Shown here: piece by piece, positions 52,043 to 61,566 of the stretch
Position numbering within the stretch: position 1 is the stretch's first letter
Layout: every line of letters begins with the position of its first letter
Source: Flavobacterium sp.
GTDB lineage: Bacteria; Bacteroidota; Bacteroidia; Flavobacteriales; Flavobacteriaceae
NCBI RefSeq assembly: GCF_004211145.1
Contig: NZ_SEBS01000016.1
Span: 1 to 64,000 of the forward strand
Length of the DNA stretch: 64,000 bases
Direction of reading: 5' to 3'
Notes under the pieces: model-generated
Told to the model about the DNA's origin: nothing
Databases searched by the model: none
The model's input: the letters and a program-made list of their open reading frames with translations, nothing else
Program-made: the position numbers and the translations under genes

Positions 52043-53590
52043 GTGAATAAAGAATTAATCATCAGATCGAGTTCTGAAGCCGTAGATTTTGCCTTATTAA
52101 AAGATGGAAAACTAATTGAATTACACAGGGAAGAAGAAAAAAGCGACTTCCAGGTCGGCGATATTTTCATAGCGAAGATCCGCAAGCCCGTCGCAGGACT
52201 AAATGCAGCGTTCGTGAACGTTGGCGGTGATAAAGATGCATTTTTACACTATCACGATTTAGGCCCGAACTTGTCTTCCCAATTGAAATTCTTAAAGCTT
52301 GTAAGCGCAGGTAAATTAAAAGATTCTTCACTTAAAAACTTTCAGTTTGAAAAAGAGATCGACAAGAACGGTGTCATAACCGACATTTTAGGATCGAACC
52401 AATCCTTACTAGTTCAAGTCGTCAAGGAGCCGATTTCAACCAAAGGCCCGCGTATCAGTTCAGAACTGTCGCTCGCCGGACGTTTTATCGTATTGGTCCC
52501 GTTCTCTGACAGGGTTTCCATCTCGCAAAAGATAGAATCCAAAGAAGAGAAAGACCGATTGAAACGACTCGTACAATCCATCAGACCGAAAGGATTCGGC
52601 ATAATCGTCCGCACCGTTGCCGAAGGGCAAAAAGTAGCCGAGCTGGACAAAGACTTGCAAAACCTGCTTACGCGGTGGGCTGCAATGTGTAAAAAATTAC
52701 CGACTGCGCATCATCCGTCCAAAGTATTGGGAGAAGTCAACAGGGCATCTTCGATATTGCGCGACGTATTCAACGATACCTTCACGGGAATCAATGTAGA
52801 TGACGAGGAGTTGTTTTACCAGATCAAAGAGTATCTTTCAGAGATAGCTCCAACAAAACAGAATATAGTACGCTTCTATCAATCAAAGGATACCCCGATC
52901 TTTGAACGCTACCACATCGAACGTCAAATAAAGACCTCGTTTGGAAAAACCGTTTCAATGAGCCGTGGCGCCTATCTTATCATTGAACACACTGAGGCGT
53001 TACACGTCATCGACGTAAATTCGGGCAATCGCTCAAACAAAGCTTCCAACCAGGAAGACACGGCACTCGAGGTCAACATGATCGCGGCTGCCGAGATCGC
53101 ACGCCAGTTGCGACTCCGCGATATGGGCGGGATCATCGTCATCGATTTTATCGACATGACCAATCCTGACAATCGCAAAGTGCTTTTCGACCATCTCCGC
53201 AAGGAAATGGAAGACGACAAGGCCAAACACAAAATCTTGCCACCTAGCAAGTTCGGACTCGTTCAGATAACCCGACAAAGAGTTAGGCCGGAAGTAAAAA
53301 TCAAAACAAACGAAGAAGATCCGAACAACGTCAACGCTGAAATTCAGGCACCAATCCTGATCGTCGACCGCATCGCTTCTGATTTGGAACGCATCTTAAA
53401 AACCCACAAGAAGGTCGTGCTTGCCACGCATCCGTTTGTGGCTGCTTACCTCAGTAAAGGTTTTCCATCAGTGCGATCCAAGTGGTTCTTGGAGCACAAA
53501 AAATGGGTGAAGATCATACCACGTGACGCTTACACGTTCCTCGAATATCACTTTTACAACGCCGGTGGCGAAGAAGTGATTGCCGATTAA
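52043..53590 (+). CDS. rng: Ribonuclease E/G family protein
   Basis: The 515-residue endoribonuclease of the RNase G type processes rRNA and mRNA 5' ends. An S1-like domain begins EKSDFQVGDIFIAKIRKPVA. The 5'-sensor and DNase-I-like domain carries HVIDVNSGNRS and GGIIVIDFIDM, with the two magnesium-binding Asp residues. RQRVRPEV and the small domain (VLATHPFVAAYLSKGFPS) follow. There is no long C-terminal scaffold as in RNase E. The start is a GTG at 52043 (GTGAATAAAGAATTA). It lies downstream of HU in the standard order. Confidence 0.96.
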   Translation: MNKELIIRSSSEAVDFALLKDGKLIELHREEEKSDFQVGDIFIAKIRKPVAGLNAAFVNVGGDKDAFLHYHDLGPNLSSQLKFLKLVSAGKLKDSSLKNFQFEKEIDKNGVITDILGSNQSLLVQVVKEPISTKGPRISSELSLAGRFIVLVPFSDRVSISQKIESKEEKDRLKRLVQSIRPKGFGIIVRTVAEGQKVAELDKDLQNLLTRWAAMCKKLPTAHHPSKVLGEVNRASSILRDVFNDTFTGINVDDEELFYQIKEYLSEIAPTKQNIVRFYQSKDTPIFERYHIERQIKTSFGKTVSMSRGAYLIIEHTEALHVIDVNSGNRSNKASNQEDTALEVNMIAAAEIARQLRLRDMGGIIVIDFIDMTNPDNRKVLFDHLRKEMEDDKAKHKILPPSKFGLVQITRQRVRPEVKIKTNEEDPNNVNAEIQAPILIVDRIASDLERILKTHKKVVLATHPFVAAYLSKGFPSVRSKWFLEHKKWVKIIPRDAYTFLEYHFYNAGGEEVIAD

Positions 53591-53594
53591 AATT

Positions 53595-53628
53595 AAACCG
53601 CCTTTCGCAAGATCGGCGGTTTTTTTAT
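53595..53628 (+). terminator. Terminator after rng
   Basis: AAACCGCC / GGCGGTTTTTTT with loop TTTCGCAAGATC. Confidence 0.9.
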
Positions 53629-53631
53629 TTT

Positions 53632-53666
53632 TAGTGCCTGAGTGCTCGGTGCCTGAGTGCCTGAGT
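53632..53666. repeat. GTGCCTGAGTGC short repeat, second copy
   Basis: AGTGCCTGAGTGCTCGGTGC then CTGAGTGCCTGAGT, matching 40006-40040 except for one or two bases. Both copies follow a + strand gene end. Confidence 0.75.
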
Positions 53667-53757
53667 TGAGCGTTATGAAAAAACGGATTTTCCTGTTTTA
53701 TCCACAAAAAGCCTGAAGCTTACTGTTTACTGCTTAAAGCAATCTCAGGAGCTTGTT

Positions 53758-53826
53758 CCGGCTATCCGCTATATCTTTTGCGCGCTAAAGAAGCGCTCAA
53801 AAGGATGCCGCTGCTATCCGGGCTAG
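53758..53826 (+). repeat. Dispersed structured repeat, copy 5 (short form)
   Basis: CCGGCTATCCGCTATATC, TTTTGC, a tight hairpin GCGCTAAAGAAGCGC, then AAAAGGATGCCGCTGCTATC and CGGGCTAG. This form lacks the leading GGCGGC block. The remaining gap up to 53993 holds no gene I can support. Confidence 0.75.
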
Positions 53827-53993
53827 AGTTCGCGTTACTTGATGACGAACGTTCTCCGGTCTCGAGTATGCGAGTCTCTCGTCATACAAAACGACTAAAG
53901 TCAATTTCGTAAACTGCAACTCGATATGTCGCACGCAAAATTACGATACGCAGGTTTTGACCGAATTCGGAATCACGCCAAGTATGAGATACA

Positions 53994-56363
53994 TTATCTG
54001 ACCATCAATTTCCGAACGACCGAAGCATTTCCTGAAACCATTCTCACGAAATACAACCCCGAATTCAACTGGGAAACATCGACCGAAGCCTCGTTCCCGT
54101 CGAGCGTCAATTGATCGGACATGACCTTCGCTCCTCTCGCATCGATAATTTCAATACTCATTTCCGAAACGTTCAACGCACGAACTTTAAACACATCTTG
54201 CGTCGGATTCGGATATATCGAAATTCCTCCAAAAGCAGTGTCATCGGCCGACAGCATCTGAACCGTCGTCACAACGCCATTCGTTTCCACGACAGGATTG
54301 AAATCAAAGAAAATTCCCGCTTGGTTCGTCACCGAATCCCCAACCTGTATGCCCGAGATCGGCTTGACCTTATACGAAACGTAACCATGGCTGGCATCTT
54401 CATCATTCTGTTCCGCCGTCAAAAAAATCGAATCAAAATAAAATACGACCGCATTCCCGTCGCGCTCGGCACGATAAAAGTGGCTTGACGAAACCGGTCG
54501 GAACGTCGACCAATCAAGGTTCGCATCGAGCATGTTTTCGATTCTCACATTTTGGGCCGATGCCGTTCCGAGATTCTGGAAACGTATGGTGTAATGCAAA
54601 TAATCGTCAGCCTGCGCGGGCGTGATCGTTGCGCCTTCGTGAACCGTGATATCGTTCGGATCGTAGGAGTTCGTTACCGTTTGTTCAAGGGAAATCGTGT
54701 TGTTTCCCGCATTCGAGTCGGCTGGAGAAATTACCGAACTCGCGGTCAACGTCAGCACGTCGCCCGAATTCGCAATCGGAGGCATAGCGACTTGAAAATA
54801 AACTTCAAATTCCCCTGTCGCAAGCGCTGGAATCGTAGGCACGCTAAAGGTTACCGTATTTGCGGTTTGCGCGACCGGAACGTACGTGCCGTCAGTAAAC
54901 GTAAGCTTGCTGTTATCAAATGTTACGGTTACCGTCGCTGTCGAGTTCTGCAAGGACATATTGAGCAATCCGATGCGGTACGTTGCATTAAATCCGGGAA
55001 TCGGCTGGCTCGTCGGAATGATGTAGATCGACGTATCTGGAGAAATCACTCCTGTCGCACAAAACGACGCGTCATATTGTTCGTTTGTCCCGACATCGAA
55101 GGTTTGGGTCGGTTCGGCAACAGAAATACCCGCAGGAAGCGAAGTCGGATCAACCGCGATCACGTTCGTGCCTGACTGGACGTTCGGGATTTCGAGATAA
55201 CTGTTAGTAGTTGTGTAGATGGTCGTTTGCTGACCTCCGAACGTATGTGTTAACGCGATACCAGGAATGTACACATCATTTCCTTGTCCGCAGCCGTCGT
55301 TTCCGGTATCGAGCACAACGGAGCCATAAATATAATTGTCGGTACAAACATTTGAAATGAGCTGCAACGGCACGATATCAAAACAATCCCCGATTTGAAC
55401 GCGTATGAATAGCATAGAAGTCGGACTGACAAACGCCGAAACGTTCAAAATAGAATTTACGTCGGCTTGCGCGTCGGCCATGGTCGAGTAGAACGTAATC
55501 AACGCTCCGGGAGCCGAACTTACCTCGGGCATAACCGTCGTCAAATCAAATATCCCCATGCCGTCGGCGCTGCACGATTCAATCGGATTCGGGTTATTGG
55601 CTTGGATCTCACCGATTGTTACGGTAAAACTGTTTTCAAACGTGCAGGATCCATTCTGGGCAAAAACATAAAGCGTCATGCTTTGCGTGATGGTTTGTCC
55701 TGCGGCCAAAATCGTTCCCGTTCCACCCGGACCTGTAAAATAATTTGCCGGCGCCGGGAGTGCGGGCAATACAAACTCCGTACATGCGAAAACATTTTGA
55801 ACTTCAACCTGTGGCGATCCCAAAATCGTAACCATGAACGAGGTTTGGGACGAACAACCCGATTGGTTCGCATACGCGTAAACCATCATGGTTTGTGTAA
55901 TTAGTGTCCCGATCGTGATCAGGCTTCCCGTTCCATTCGGACCCGTGTAATAATTTCCGACTGAAAGCGCGGGCAGCGGATAAGCATCGCAGGCCGTGAC
56001 GTCGGGCAAAGGAGAGATAAACGGACCTTGACCTGTGCTCCAACTCACCGTGAACGATGTCGTCGCGTACGTACCGTTCGATGAATTCGTAACGCGCGCA
56101 AAAATCACCTGGCTCAATGGGCTCACGTAAAACGATGGATTCGCGATCGGGTTCAAGTTCGTTTGGGCGTTCGACAGCGATGTGAAATATGTGACCGAAA
56201 ATTGACTCGGGTTCTGATTCCCTAGAATGACCGCGGTCTGAACGGTCAGATCAAAGACCTCGTTCCCGCATTGATGAATGTTCGGAGGCATATTCGCGCC
56301 GGCTTGTGCAACGGCGAACGAAACCCATAAGAACGAAACAAGCAATAGTATTTTTCTTTTCAT
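53994..56363 (-). CDS. T9SS-sorted surface protein, larger paralogue
   Basis: The 789-residue secreted protein has a signal peptide at about 1-20 (…WVSFAVAQ). Two near-repeats (about 120-180 and 190-250) contain YYTGPNGTGSLITIGTLITQ and YFTGPGGTGTILAAGQTITQ, Ig-like modules often found in T9SS cargo. A C-terminal conserved block begins NSYDPNDITVHEGATITPAQ and DYLHYTIRFQNLG (catalogued as DUF7619, from memory). A type A sorting domain follows (SIYPNPTQDVFKV … VVRKLMVR). No catalytic motif is seen, so an adhesin or structural role is likely. It lies 16 bases after its paralogue, in one operon. Confidence 0.88.
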   Translation of the reverse strand: MKRKILLLVSFLWVSFAVAQAGANMPPNIHQCGNEVFDLTVQTAVILGNQNPSQFSVTYFTSLSNAQTNLNPIANPSFYVSPLSQVIFARVTNSSNGTYATTSFTVSWSTGQGPFISPLPDVTACDAYPLPALSVGNYYTGPNGTGSLITIGTLITQTMMVYAYANQSGCSSQTSFMVTILGSPQVEVQNVFACTEFVLPALPAPANYFTGPGGTGTILAAGQTITQSMTLYVFAQNGSCTFENSFTVTIGEIQANNPNPIESCSADGMGIFDLTTVMPEVSSAPGALITFYSTMADAQADVNSILNVSAFVSPTSMLFIRVQIGDCFDIVPLQLISNVCTDNYIYGSVVLDTGNDGCGQGNDVYIPGIALTHTFGGQQTTIYTTTNSYLEIPNVQSGTNVIAVDPTSLPAGISVAEPTQTFDVGTNEQYDASFCATGVISPDTSIYIIPTSQPIPGFNATYRIGLLNMSLQNSTATVTVTFDNSKLTFTDGTYVPVAQTANTVTFSVPTIPALATGEFEVYFQVAMPPIANSGDVLTLTASSVISPADSNAGNNTISLEQTVTNSYDPNDITVHEGATITPAQADDYLHYTIRFQNLGTASAQNVRIENMLDANLDWSTFRPVSSSHFYRAERDGNAVVFYFDSIFLTAEQNDEDASHGYVSYKVKPISGIQVGDSVTNQAGIFFDFNPVVETNGVVTTVQMLSADDTAFGGISIYPNPTQDVFKVRALNVSEMSIEIIDARGAKVMSDQLTLDGNEASVDVSQLNSGLYFVRMVSGNASVVRKLMVR

Positions 56364-56378
56364 AATCATGAATGAATA

Positions 56379-58349
56379 TTAGTTGACGACGAGCTTCCGA
56401 ACTACCGAAAGCCCGTTCACGTTCATTTTTACGATGTAAATCCCCGACGTCAGCGACGAAATATCGACGTTCGTTTCGTGTGAGTGGGCAATTGATTTGC
56501 GTTCGAGAACCTTCGATCCGCGCACGTCGAAAATCGAGACATCGAGATTTCCTGAAGTTTCGCATCGGATAGAAAAACTGCCTTTCGCGGGATTCGGATA
56601 CAGTTTCAAAGTATTCAAATTGTTTGTCGGAACCGATAACATTTGAACCGTCGTGGTGATTTCATCGGTCACGATCGGAGCATTGAAGTCGAAGAAAATC
56701 GACGCCGAATTTGGGATCACATCGCCGACTTCTATTGATGAAATCGGTTTGATCCTATAGGTTATAAAGCCGTGGCTCGCCGGTTCATCGTCCTGTTCCG
56801 CAGGCAAATTGATGTTGTTGAACCTGAAATTTATGGTGTTTCCGATGCGTTCGGCGAAATACGTATGACTCGCCACGATCGGTTCGAAAGTGTTCCAATT
56901 GAGGTTGGTGTCGAGTTGGTTTTCGACGCGCACATTGATCGCGTCGGCCGTTCCCGAATTCTGGAATCGGATCGTGTAATGCAAATAACCGTCGGCCTGA
57001 GCGGGCGAGATCGTCGCGCCTTCCAGACAAGTAATATCGTTCGGATCGTATGAATTCACGACCGTTTGGCTGAATGCGACCGAATTATTGGACATATTCT
57101 CATCGGCCTGAACCACTTGCACCGAAGCATCGAAGGCAAGCAAATCGCCAGCATTGACAGTCGGCGGCGTAGCGACAATGAAATAAACGTAACCGAAAAT
57201 CGCGGCTTGCGGCGCCAAATTGGCAAACGACATCGTCATTTGGTTTCCACCGGCCGTAAGCGATGGAACAGTCGTACTCATGAACTGCATTTTCGTATTT
57301 TCAAAAATAATCGAAGCATTTCCCGTCAACGGTTGGTTGCCTTCGTTGACGATCTGCAGCGCATACACAGCTTGGAATCCCGGACGCGCCTGCCCGACTG
57401 GGAAAAAGTAAATCGCGGCATCGGTAAGCGCTACGGAGTTCAGGCAGAAATTAGCCGTTTCGTTACTGACATCGACAATCGGAAACGTATACGAATCCTG
57501 TCCCGCGACTGTGATTCCGGGTGAAAGGTCGGCAGCGAAAATACTCGTGGTGTTCGTACCCGCCAAAATGTTCGAAAACTCGTAATCGCCGTCGTTGTTC
57601 GTATAAGCGACGCGGAAATCGTTACCGTTGAGATTGCTGACCTTTATGCCTGGCATCCCAATGGTCGATGTCGCGCAATCATCGCCGTTTTGATTGTATC
57701 GCACGGTTCCTGAAATCGTATTTCCGGTGCAATTCCCCGCAACTAATTGGATAGGAACTACGACACGGCAATCAAATCCCGATATTGTCAGGATCGATGC
57801 ATAAATGGTTTGGAAATACGGAGCAACCATCGTGTAATTACCCGTGTTTACGATTGCGTTGACATTGTTGACGTTGATCGCATCGATCTCCGATTCAAAG
57901 AAAAAAACGTCGTAATCCTGTTGAGGAGTGACCATTTGCGGAATCAACGAGATAAGATTGAACGTCCCGAATTCCGTGGCGCTACAATCGTGCTGCGCTG
58001 GCGGAACGTTGTAATCGAACAACACCGCGCTTATCAATTGAAACGAAGTCGTCGCGAACATCCCGGTCTGGTTGTCGGCACGCGCCCAAATCGTCGTGAA
58101 TGTATTTAAAGTCGCAAACGCAGTTGGGTTCGGGATCGCATTTATGCCACTCACGACATCGGCTTGAGTCAGGTAAAAACTAACCGAGATCGACGGCTGC
58201 CCATTCAAAATCTCGGGAATGGTCGTGGTCAGGTCGAAAACCGGATTGTCGCATTGCGTGATATCGGCGGGTTGATTGATCACTACCTGGCCGAATGACG
58301 AGATGCTGAACGATAAAAAAGCGAAAAGGAAAAGTAGTTGTTGTTTCAT
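56379..58349 (-). CDS. T9SS-sorted surface protein, smaller paralogue
   Basis: The 656-residue secreted protein has a signal peptide at 1-21 (MKQQLLFLFAFLSFSISSFG then Q). FDLTTTIPEILNGQPSISVS and FNLISLIPQMV are T9SS-cargo-type Ig segments. NSYDPNDITCLEGATISPAQ with GYLHYTIRFQNSG matches the paralogue's conserved block. The C-terminus has KLYPNPAKGSFSIRCETSG and SVVRKLVVN. The last 250 residues of the two paralogues align closely, whereas their N-terminal halves differ, suggesting duplication with module exchange. The frame extends to 58391, but ATG 58349 follows the promoter at 58364. Confidence 0.88.
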   Translation of the reverse strand: MKQQLLFLFAFLSFSISSFGQVVINQPADITQCDNPVFDLTTTIPEILNGQPSISVSFYLTQADVVSGINAIPNPTAFATLNTFTTIWARADNQTGMFATTSFQLISAVLFDYNVPPAQHDCSATEFGTFNLISLIPQMVTPQQDYDVFFFESEIDAINVNNVNAIVNTGNYTMVAPYFQTIYASILTISGFDCRVVVPIQLVAGNCTGNTISGTVRYNQNGDDCATSTIGMPGIKVSNLNGNDFRVAYTNNDGDYEFSNILAGTNTTSIFAADLSPGITVAGQDSYTFPIVDVSNETANFCLNSVALTDAAIYFFPVGQARPGFQAVYALQIVNEGNQPLTGNASIIFENTKMQFMSTTVPSLTAGGNQMTMSFANLAPQAAIFGYVYFIVATPPTVNAGDLLAFDASVQVVQADENMSNNSVAFSQTVVNSYDPNDITCLEGATISPAQADGYLHYTIRFQNSGTADAINVRVENQLDTNLNWNTFEPIVASHTYFAERIGNTINFRFNNINLPAEQDDEPASHGFITYRIKPISSIEVGDVIPNSASIFFDFNAPIVTDEITTTVQMLSVPTNNLNTLKLYPNPAKGSFSIRCETSGNLDVSIFDVRGSKVLERKSIAHSHETNVDISSLTSGIYIVKMNVNGLSVVRKLVVN

Positions 58350-58363
58350 AAAATTTGTTTTTA

Positions 58364-58391
58364 CAAATATATGATTTGGAACAACATACAA
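58364..58391 (-). promoter_or_regulatory. Promoter of the T9SS paralogue operon
   Basis: The minus strand has TTG, 17 bases, then TATATTTG (58371-58364), 15 bases before the ATG. It overlaps the end of pbpC closely, separating the two transcription units. Confidence 0.65.
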
Positions 58392-58392
58392 T

Positions 58393-60768
58393 TTACTCTT
58401 TGACGATTTCGACCCTGCGATTTATCTCGTTGCCTTTCTCATCGAGGATCGTGATATTGTGGAAACCCGTTTCGGCTACGACGGCCATTTCGTGAAAGGT
58501 TTGCGTCTTGCCTTTGAACACGTTGTCGACGTACCAAAACAGCACGGCGTTCGGGTTTGAGTGCGCGACTTTTACTACTACCGGTTGAATGTTTCCGTTG
58601 AAATCTTTAGTCAGGAAAATCTTCGCGCTGTAGCTTTTCGGATAGATGAAATCCATCTGCGCCTTCTCGTTGTTTGCGCAATCGTCACGCATCGGCGGCA
58701 ACGGCCTGTAATCGATGTGACGGCTTTTGTAATACCATTCCATGACCGGCGGCAGCACGAACCACTTTTTGTTTATGATGTTCGAAACGTCTTCGCAACT
58801 GCTGTTCACGCGGAAATTCTGGGCCGCGTCGAGATGCACGAGTTTGTGATACGGACATACTTTGGTGTTTTTTCCACGCAGCGGGACGAGTTGTTTCGTC
58901 TTTGGGCAATCGTCTTGCGCCAAATAACCGCTTTGCGCACAAACTTCGACTTCCTCAAGATCGTTAAGCGGTTTGGCGAACCATTTCTTGCGAGGCAACA
59001 CATTGAAAACGTCGAACAGAACCGGAGCCGCACAATTCACGCCCGTGAGTTCAGGCCTGCCTTCTCCCGAAGCATTTCCGACCCAAACGCCTACGACGTA
59101 ATTCGCATTGGTCCCGATCGCCCACGCGTCGCGGTTCCCGAAGCTCGTACCCGTTTTCCATGCGATTTCAAGCGATGAATCGTAAAACTTCCACGCCTCG
59201 TCGCCTTCGGGCCGGTTCACTTCCTTCATCGCGTTGTAGGCGAGCCAGATCGAACCCGCTCCGAGCAAAGTTTTTTGATAACTTTCCTTTCCGAAATCGG
59301 TCTTGAAACCCTCGTAATAATTGAGAGCCGCGAATTCGCCCGACCGATATTTCGCCTGATTGCCGTTGAAGTAATTTACGGTCGACGACAAATTCGCATA
59401 CGTTCGGCACAAATCCCACAGATTCGATTCGGCACCGCCCAAAATCAATGACAATCCGTAGTGATCCGGATGCCTGTTGATGTCGCGCAACTTGAACTTC
59501 TGCAACAATTCGTAAAACTTGTTCACGCCGTGATCCTGCAACATCAACACCGACGGAATGTTCAGCGACCGAGCCAACGCGCGTTGCGCCGGAACCGCTC
59601 CGTCGTAGGTCAAATCGTAATTCTGGGGCACGAAACCCGAAATCTGCACGGGAATATCGGGAACCAATGTGTTCGGCAAAATTTCCCCGTCGTCGAGCAT
59701 CGCGGCGTACAACAACGGCTTGAGAATGCTTCCCGTACTTCTGGGTGCCGGAATGATGTCGACGTCCTTATCGTGATCGGCATCGGTCGGCGCATTCCCG
59801 ACATAACTGATCACGTCGCGGTTCTTGATGTCAATGACCAGAACCGCCATGTTGTTCACCTCGTTTTGCTTGAATTGGTTGTGCCAGTTCCTGACGATCT
59901 GGTTCACGCGTTCCTGAAGCGCCAGATCGATCGTGGTTCGCACGCGTTTTCCCTTGTCTTTCGCGGCGATATTCTCGAGCAGATGTTGGGCGGTCTGCGG
60001 TAAATCATACGGTTTCTGCGGTAATGGTTCGGTGAGCGACAAATCGTAGGTCATTTTGTCTATGACGCCATCGCGGTGCAACTTGAGCAATAAAGCGTCT
60101 CTTTTCACGCGTAAACGTTGCTGGTTTTTCCCTGGATAAATCAAACTCGGCGCATTCGGTAAAACCGCCAACGTCGCACTTTCGGCCCAGGAAAGTTGGT
60201 TCGCGGGAATCCCGAAATAACGCCACGAAGCCATTTCCAACCCGACGACGTTTCCGCCAAAAGGCGCATGTGCCGCATACAATTCGAGTATCGTCTCTTT
60301 CGAATGACGCAGTTCGAGCCGCGTCGCTAAAATGACTTCGATTCCTTTTTCGAAATACGTACGCGATTTGTTCTTGCGCGACAATCGGATGACTTGCTGG
60401 GTGATCGTACTTCCGCCGCGCTTAACTTTTCCGGCTTTGCGGTTTTGGACGAATGCCTTATACATCGAAACGGGATTGAAACCCGGATGTTTGTAAAAAT
60501 TTTCATCTTCGAAATAGACGATGCACTTTTGGAATTTTTCGGGAACGCTATCGGCTGCGGGAAAACGCCATTGGCCGTCGTCGGCGATTTTGGCTCCGAG
60601 CAGTTCGCCATCATGGCTTTCAATTACGGTTGAGAATGGTTCGTTGAAAAGCGTGCGCGGCAAACAAAAATAATACGCGATCAAAAGCACGAACGCAATA
60701 CCCGATTTGATTCGGTTGCGTTTGATCCACGACCAACATTTCGTGAAAAAAGATTTGATTCGGTTCAT
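58393..60768 (-). CDS. pbpC: Penicillin-binding protein 1C
   Basis: The 791-residue bifunctional peptidoglycan synthase has a membrane anchor at about 20-38. The glycosyltransferase domain carries EDENFYKHPGFNP with catalytic Glu87, and GGSTITQQVIRL. The transpeptidase domain has TGSILKP (Ser347-x-x-Lys350) and WKTGTSFGNRDAWAIGTNAN. The C-terminal BiPBP_C domain has Cys-containing motifs (VEVCAQSGYLAQDDCP). The window also holds the C-terminal part of an alpha-2-macroglobulin just upstream, the classical pbpC-A2M pairing that couples wall repair with protease trapping. The start ATG overlaps the preceding stop by four bases. Confidence 0.95.
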   Translation of the reverse strand: MNRIKSFFTKCWSWIKRNRIKSGIAFVLLIAYYFCLPRTLFNEPFSTVIESHDGELLGAKIADDGQWRFPAADSVPEKFQKCIVYFEDENFYKHPGFNPVSMYKAFVQNRKAGKVKRGGSTITQQVIRLSRKNKSRTYFEKGIEVILATRLELRHSKETILELYAAHAPFGGNVVGLEMASWRYFGIPANQLSWAESATLAVLPNAPSLIYPGKNQQRLRVKRDALLLKLHRDGVIDKMTYDLSLTEPLPQKPYDLPQTAQHLLENIAAKDKGKRVRTTIDLALQERVNQIVRNWHNQFKQNEVNNMAVLVIDIKNRDVISYVGNAPTDADHDKDVDIIPAPRSTGSILKPLLYAAMLDDGEILPNTLVPDIPVQISGFVPQNYDLTYDGAVPAQRALARSLNIPSVLMLQDHGVNKFYELLQKFKLRDINRHPDHYGLSLILGGAESNLWDLCRTYANLSSTVNYFNGNQAKYRSGEFAALNYYEGFKTDFGKESYQKTLLGAGSIWLAYNAMKEVNRPEGDEAWKFYDSSLEIAWKTGTSFGNRDAWAIGTNANYVVGVWVGNASGEGRPELTGVNCAAPVLFDVFNVLPRKKWFAKPLNDLEEVEVCAQSGYLAQDDCPKTKQLVPLRGKNTKVCPYHKLVHLDAAQNFRVNSSCEDVSNIINKKWFVLPPVMEWYYKSRHIDYRPLPPMRDDCANNEKAQMDFIYPKSYSAKIFLTKDFNGNIQPVVVKVAHSNPNAVLFWYVDNVFKGKTQTFHEMAVVAETGFHNITILDEKGNEINRRVEIVKE

Positions 60769-61565
60769 TGTTCCGTCTGTTTTTTTCCGAAAAATTCATC
60801 GACGAGTTTCGCGTGTTTGCGTTCCCGATACGTTTTCTTGAACTTCACGACCAGCGTGTCTTTATCGTACGTCGGATTCTCCGAAAAGGTAATCCATTGG
60901 GCGTTCGTCCGCATGTTGGCCTTTTTGAGTTCGACCGACACTTCGCGCACCGGAATCAGTTTTTCGTTGCGCCATTCGTAAAGCGTTTGCGTATACGGCA
61001 TGTACCAACTGCCTTCGTAAATGTAGTGGACTTGCGCGTTCGGCATCGGTTCGAATCGCCCGAAGAGATAGCCCGAAAAATGTACGCCCTGTCGTTTTTC
61101 GGACAGATAAAAAATGTTGTAACCGCAATTGCCGTTCATGTTTGGCGGCGTTCTCGTTAAGATTTCGCGCCTTCCGTCATTGTCCAAATCCTGGGTTTCG
61201 AGAAAGACGAAATCGGGCAGTTTTTCTTTCCCGATGATTTTCCATTCGGGCGCATCGTACCGAAAAAAAGTGAGCGAACTGTCCTTGAATGACGTGCTGA
61301 CGGCGTGGAATTCGTCGGACGAAACCAAATGCCCGATTGCGACGAAATTTCCGGTGCTGTCGTCGTAAAACGGTTCGTACGGATAAACGATCGAATCGGT
61401 GGTTATTTTTTGAATTTGGGGTAAGTAGTCGTACAAAATTTTGGGAACGGAATCGCTTTCGGATTTCCGCACATTGATCGTATTGCGATTTCGTCCGACC
61501 GAACACAGCAAAACCAAGCCGATCAGCGCTAAAATACAACTCATTTGTTTTACTCCGATGGACAT
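60765..61565 (-). CDS. Hypothetical exported protein
   Basis: The 266-residue protein has an N-terminal hydrophobic signal (MSCILALIGLVLLCSVG) with a Cys that could be lipidated. ETQDLDNDGRREILTRT is an Asp-rich FG-GAP/VCBS-like loop, as in the lipoprotein at 8910. NGNCGYNIFYLSEKRQGVHF and IYEGSWYMPYTQTLYEWRNE follow. I recognise no named family. The start could be 61565 (MSIGVKQM) or 61544. It overlaps pbpC and belongs to the A2M-pbpC operon. Confidence 0.65.
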   Translation of the reverse strand: MSIGVKQMSCILALIGLVLLCSVGRNRNTINVRKSESDSVPKILYDYLPQIQKITTDSIVYPYEPFYDDSTGNFVAIGHLVSSDEFHAVSTSFKDSSLTFFRYDAPEWKIIGKEKLPDFVFLETQDLDNDGRREILTRTPPNMNGNCGYNIFYLSEKRQGVHFSGYLFGRFEPMPNAQVHYIYEGSWYMPYTQTLYEWRNEKLIPVREVSVELKKANMRTNAQWITFSENPTYDKDTLVVKFKKTYRERKHAKLVDEFFGKKQTEQ

Positions 61566-61566
61566 C

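Noticed and set aside
54111..55175. Long plus-strand frames opposite the T9SS genes
   Set aside because: Arg-rich shadows on the antisense strand of a clearly coding gene with signal peptide and sorting domain.
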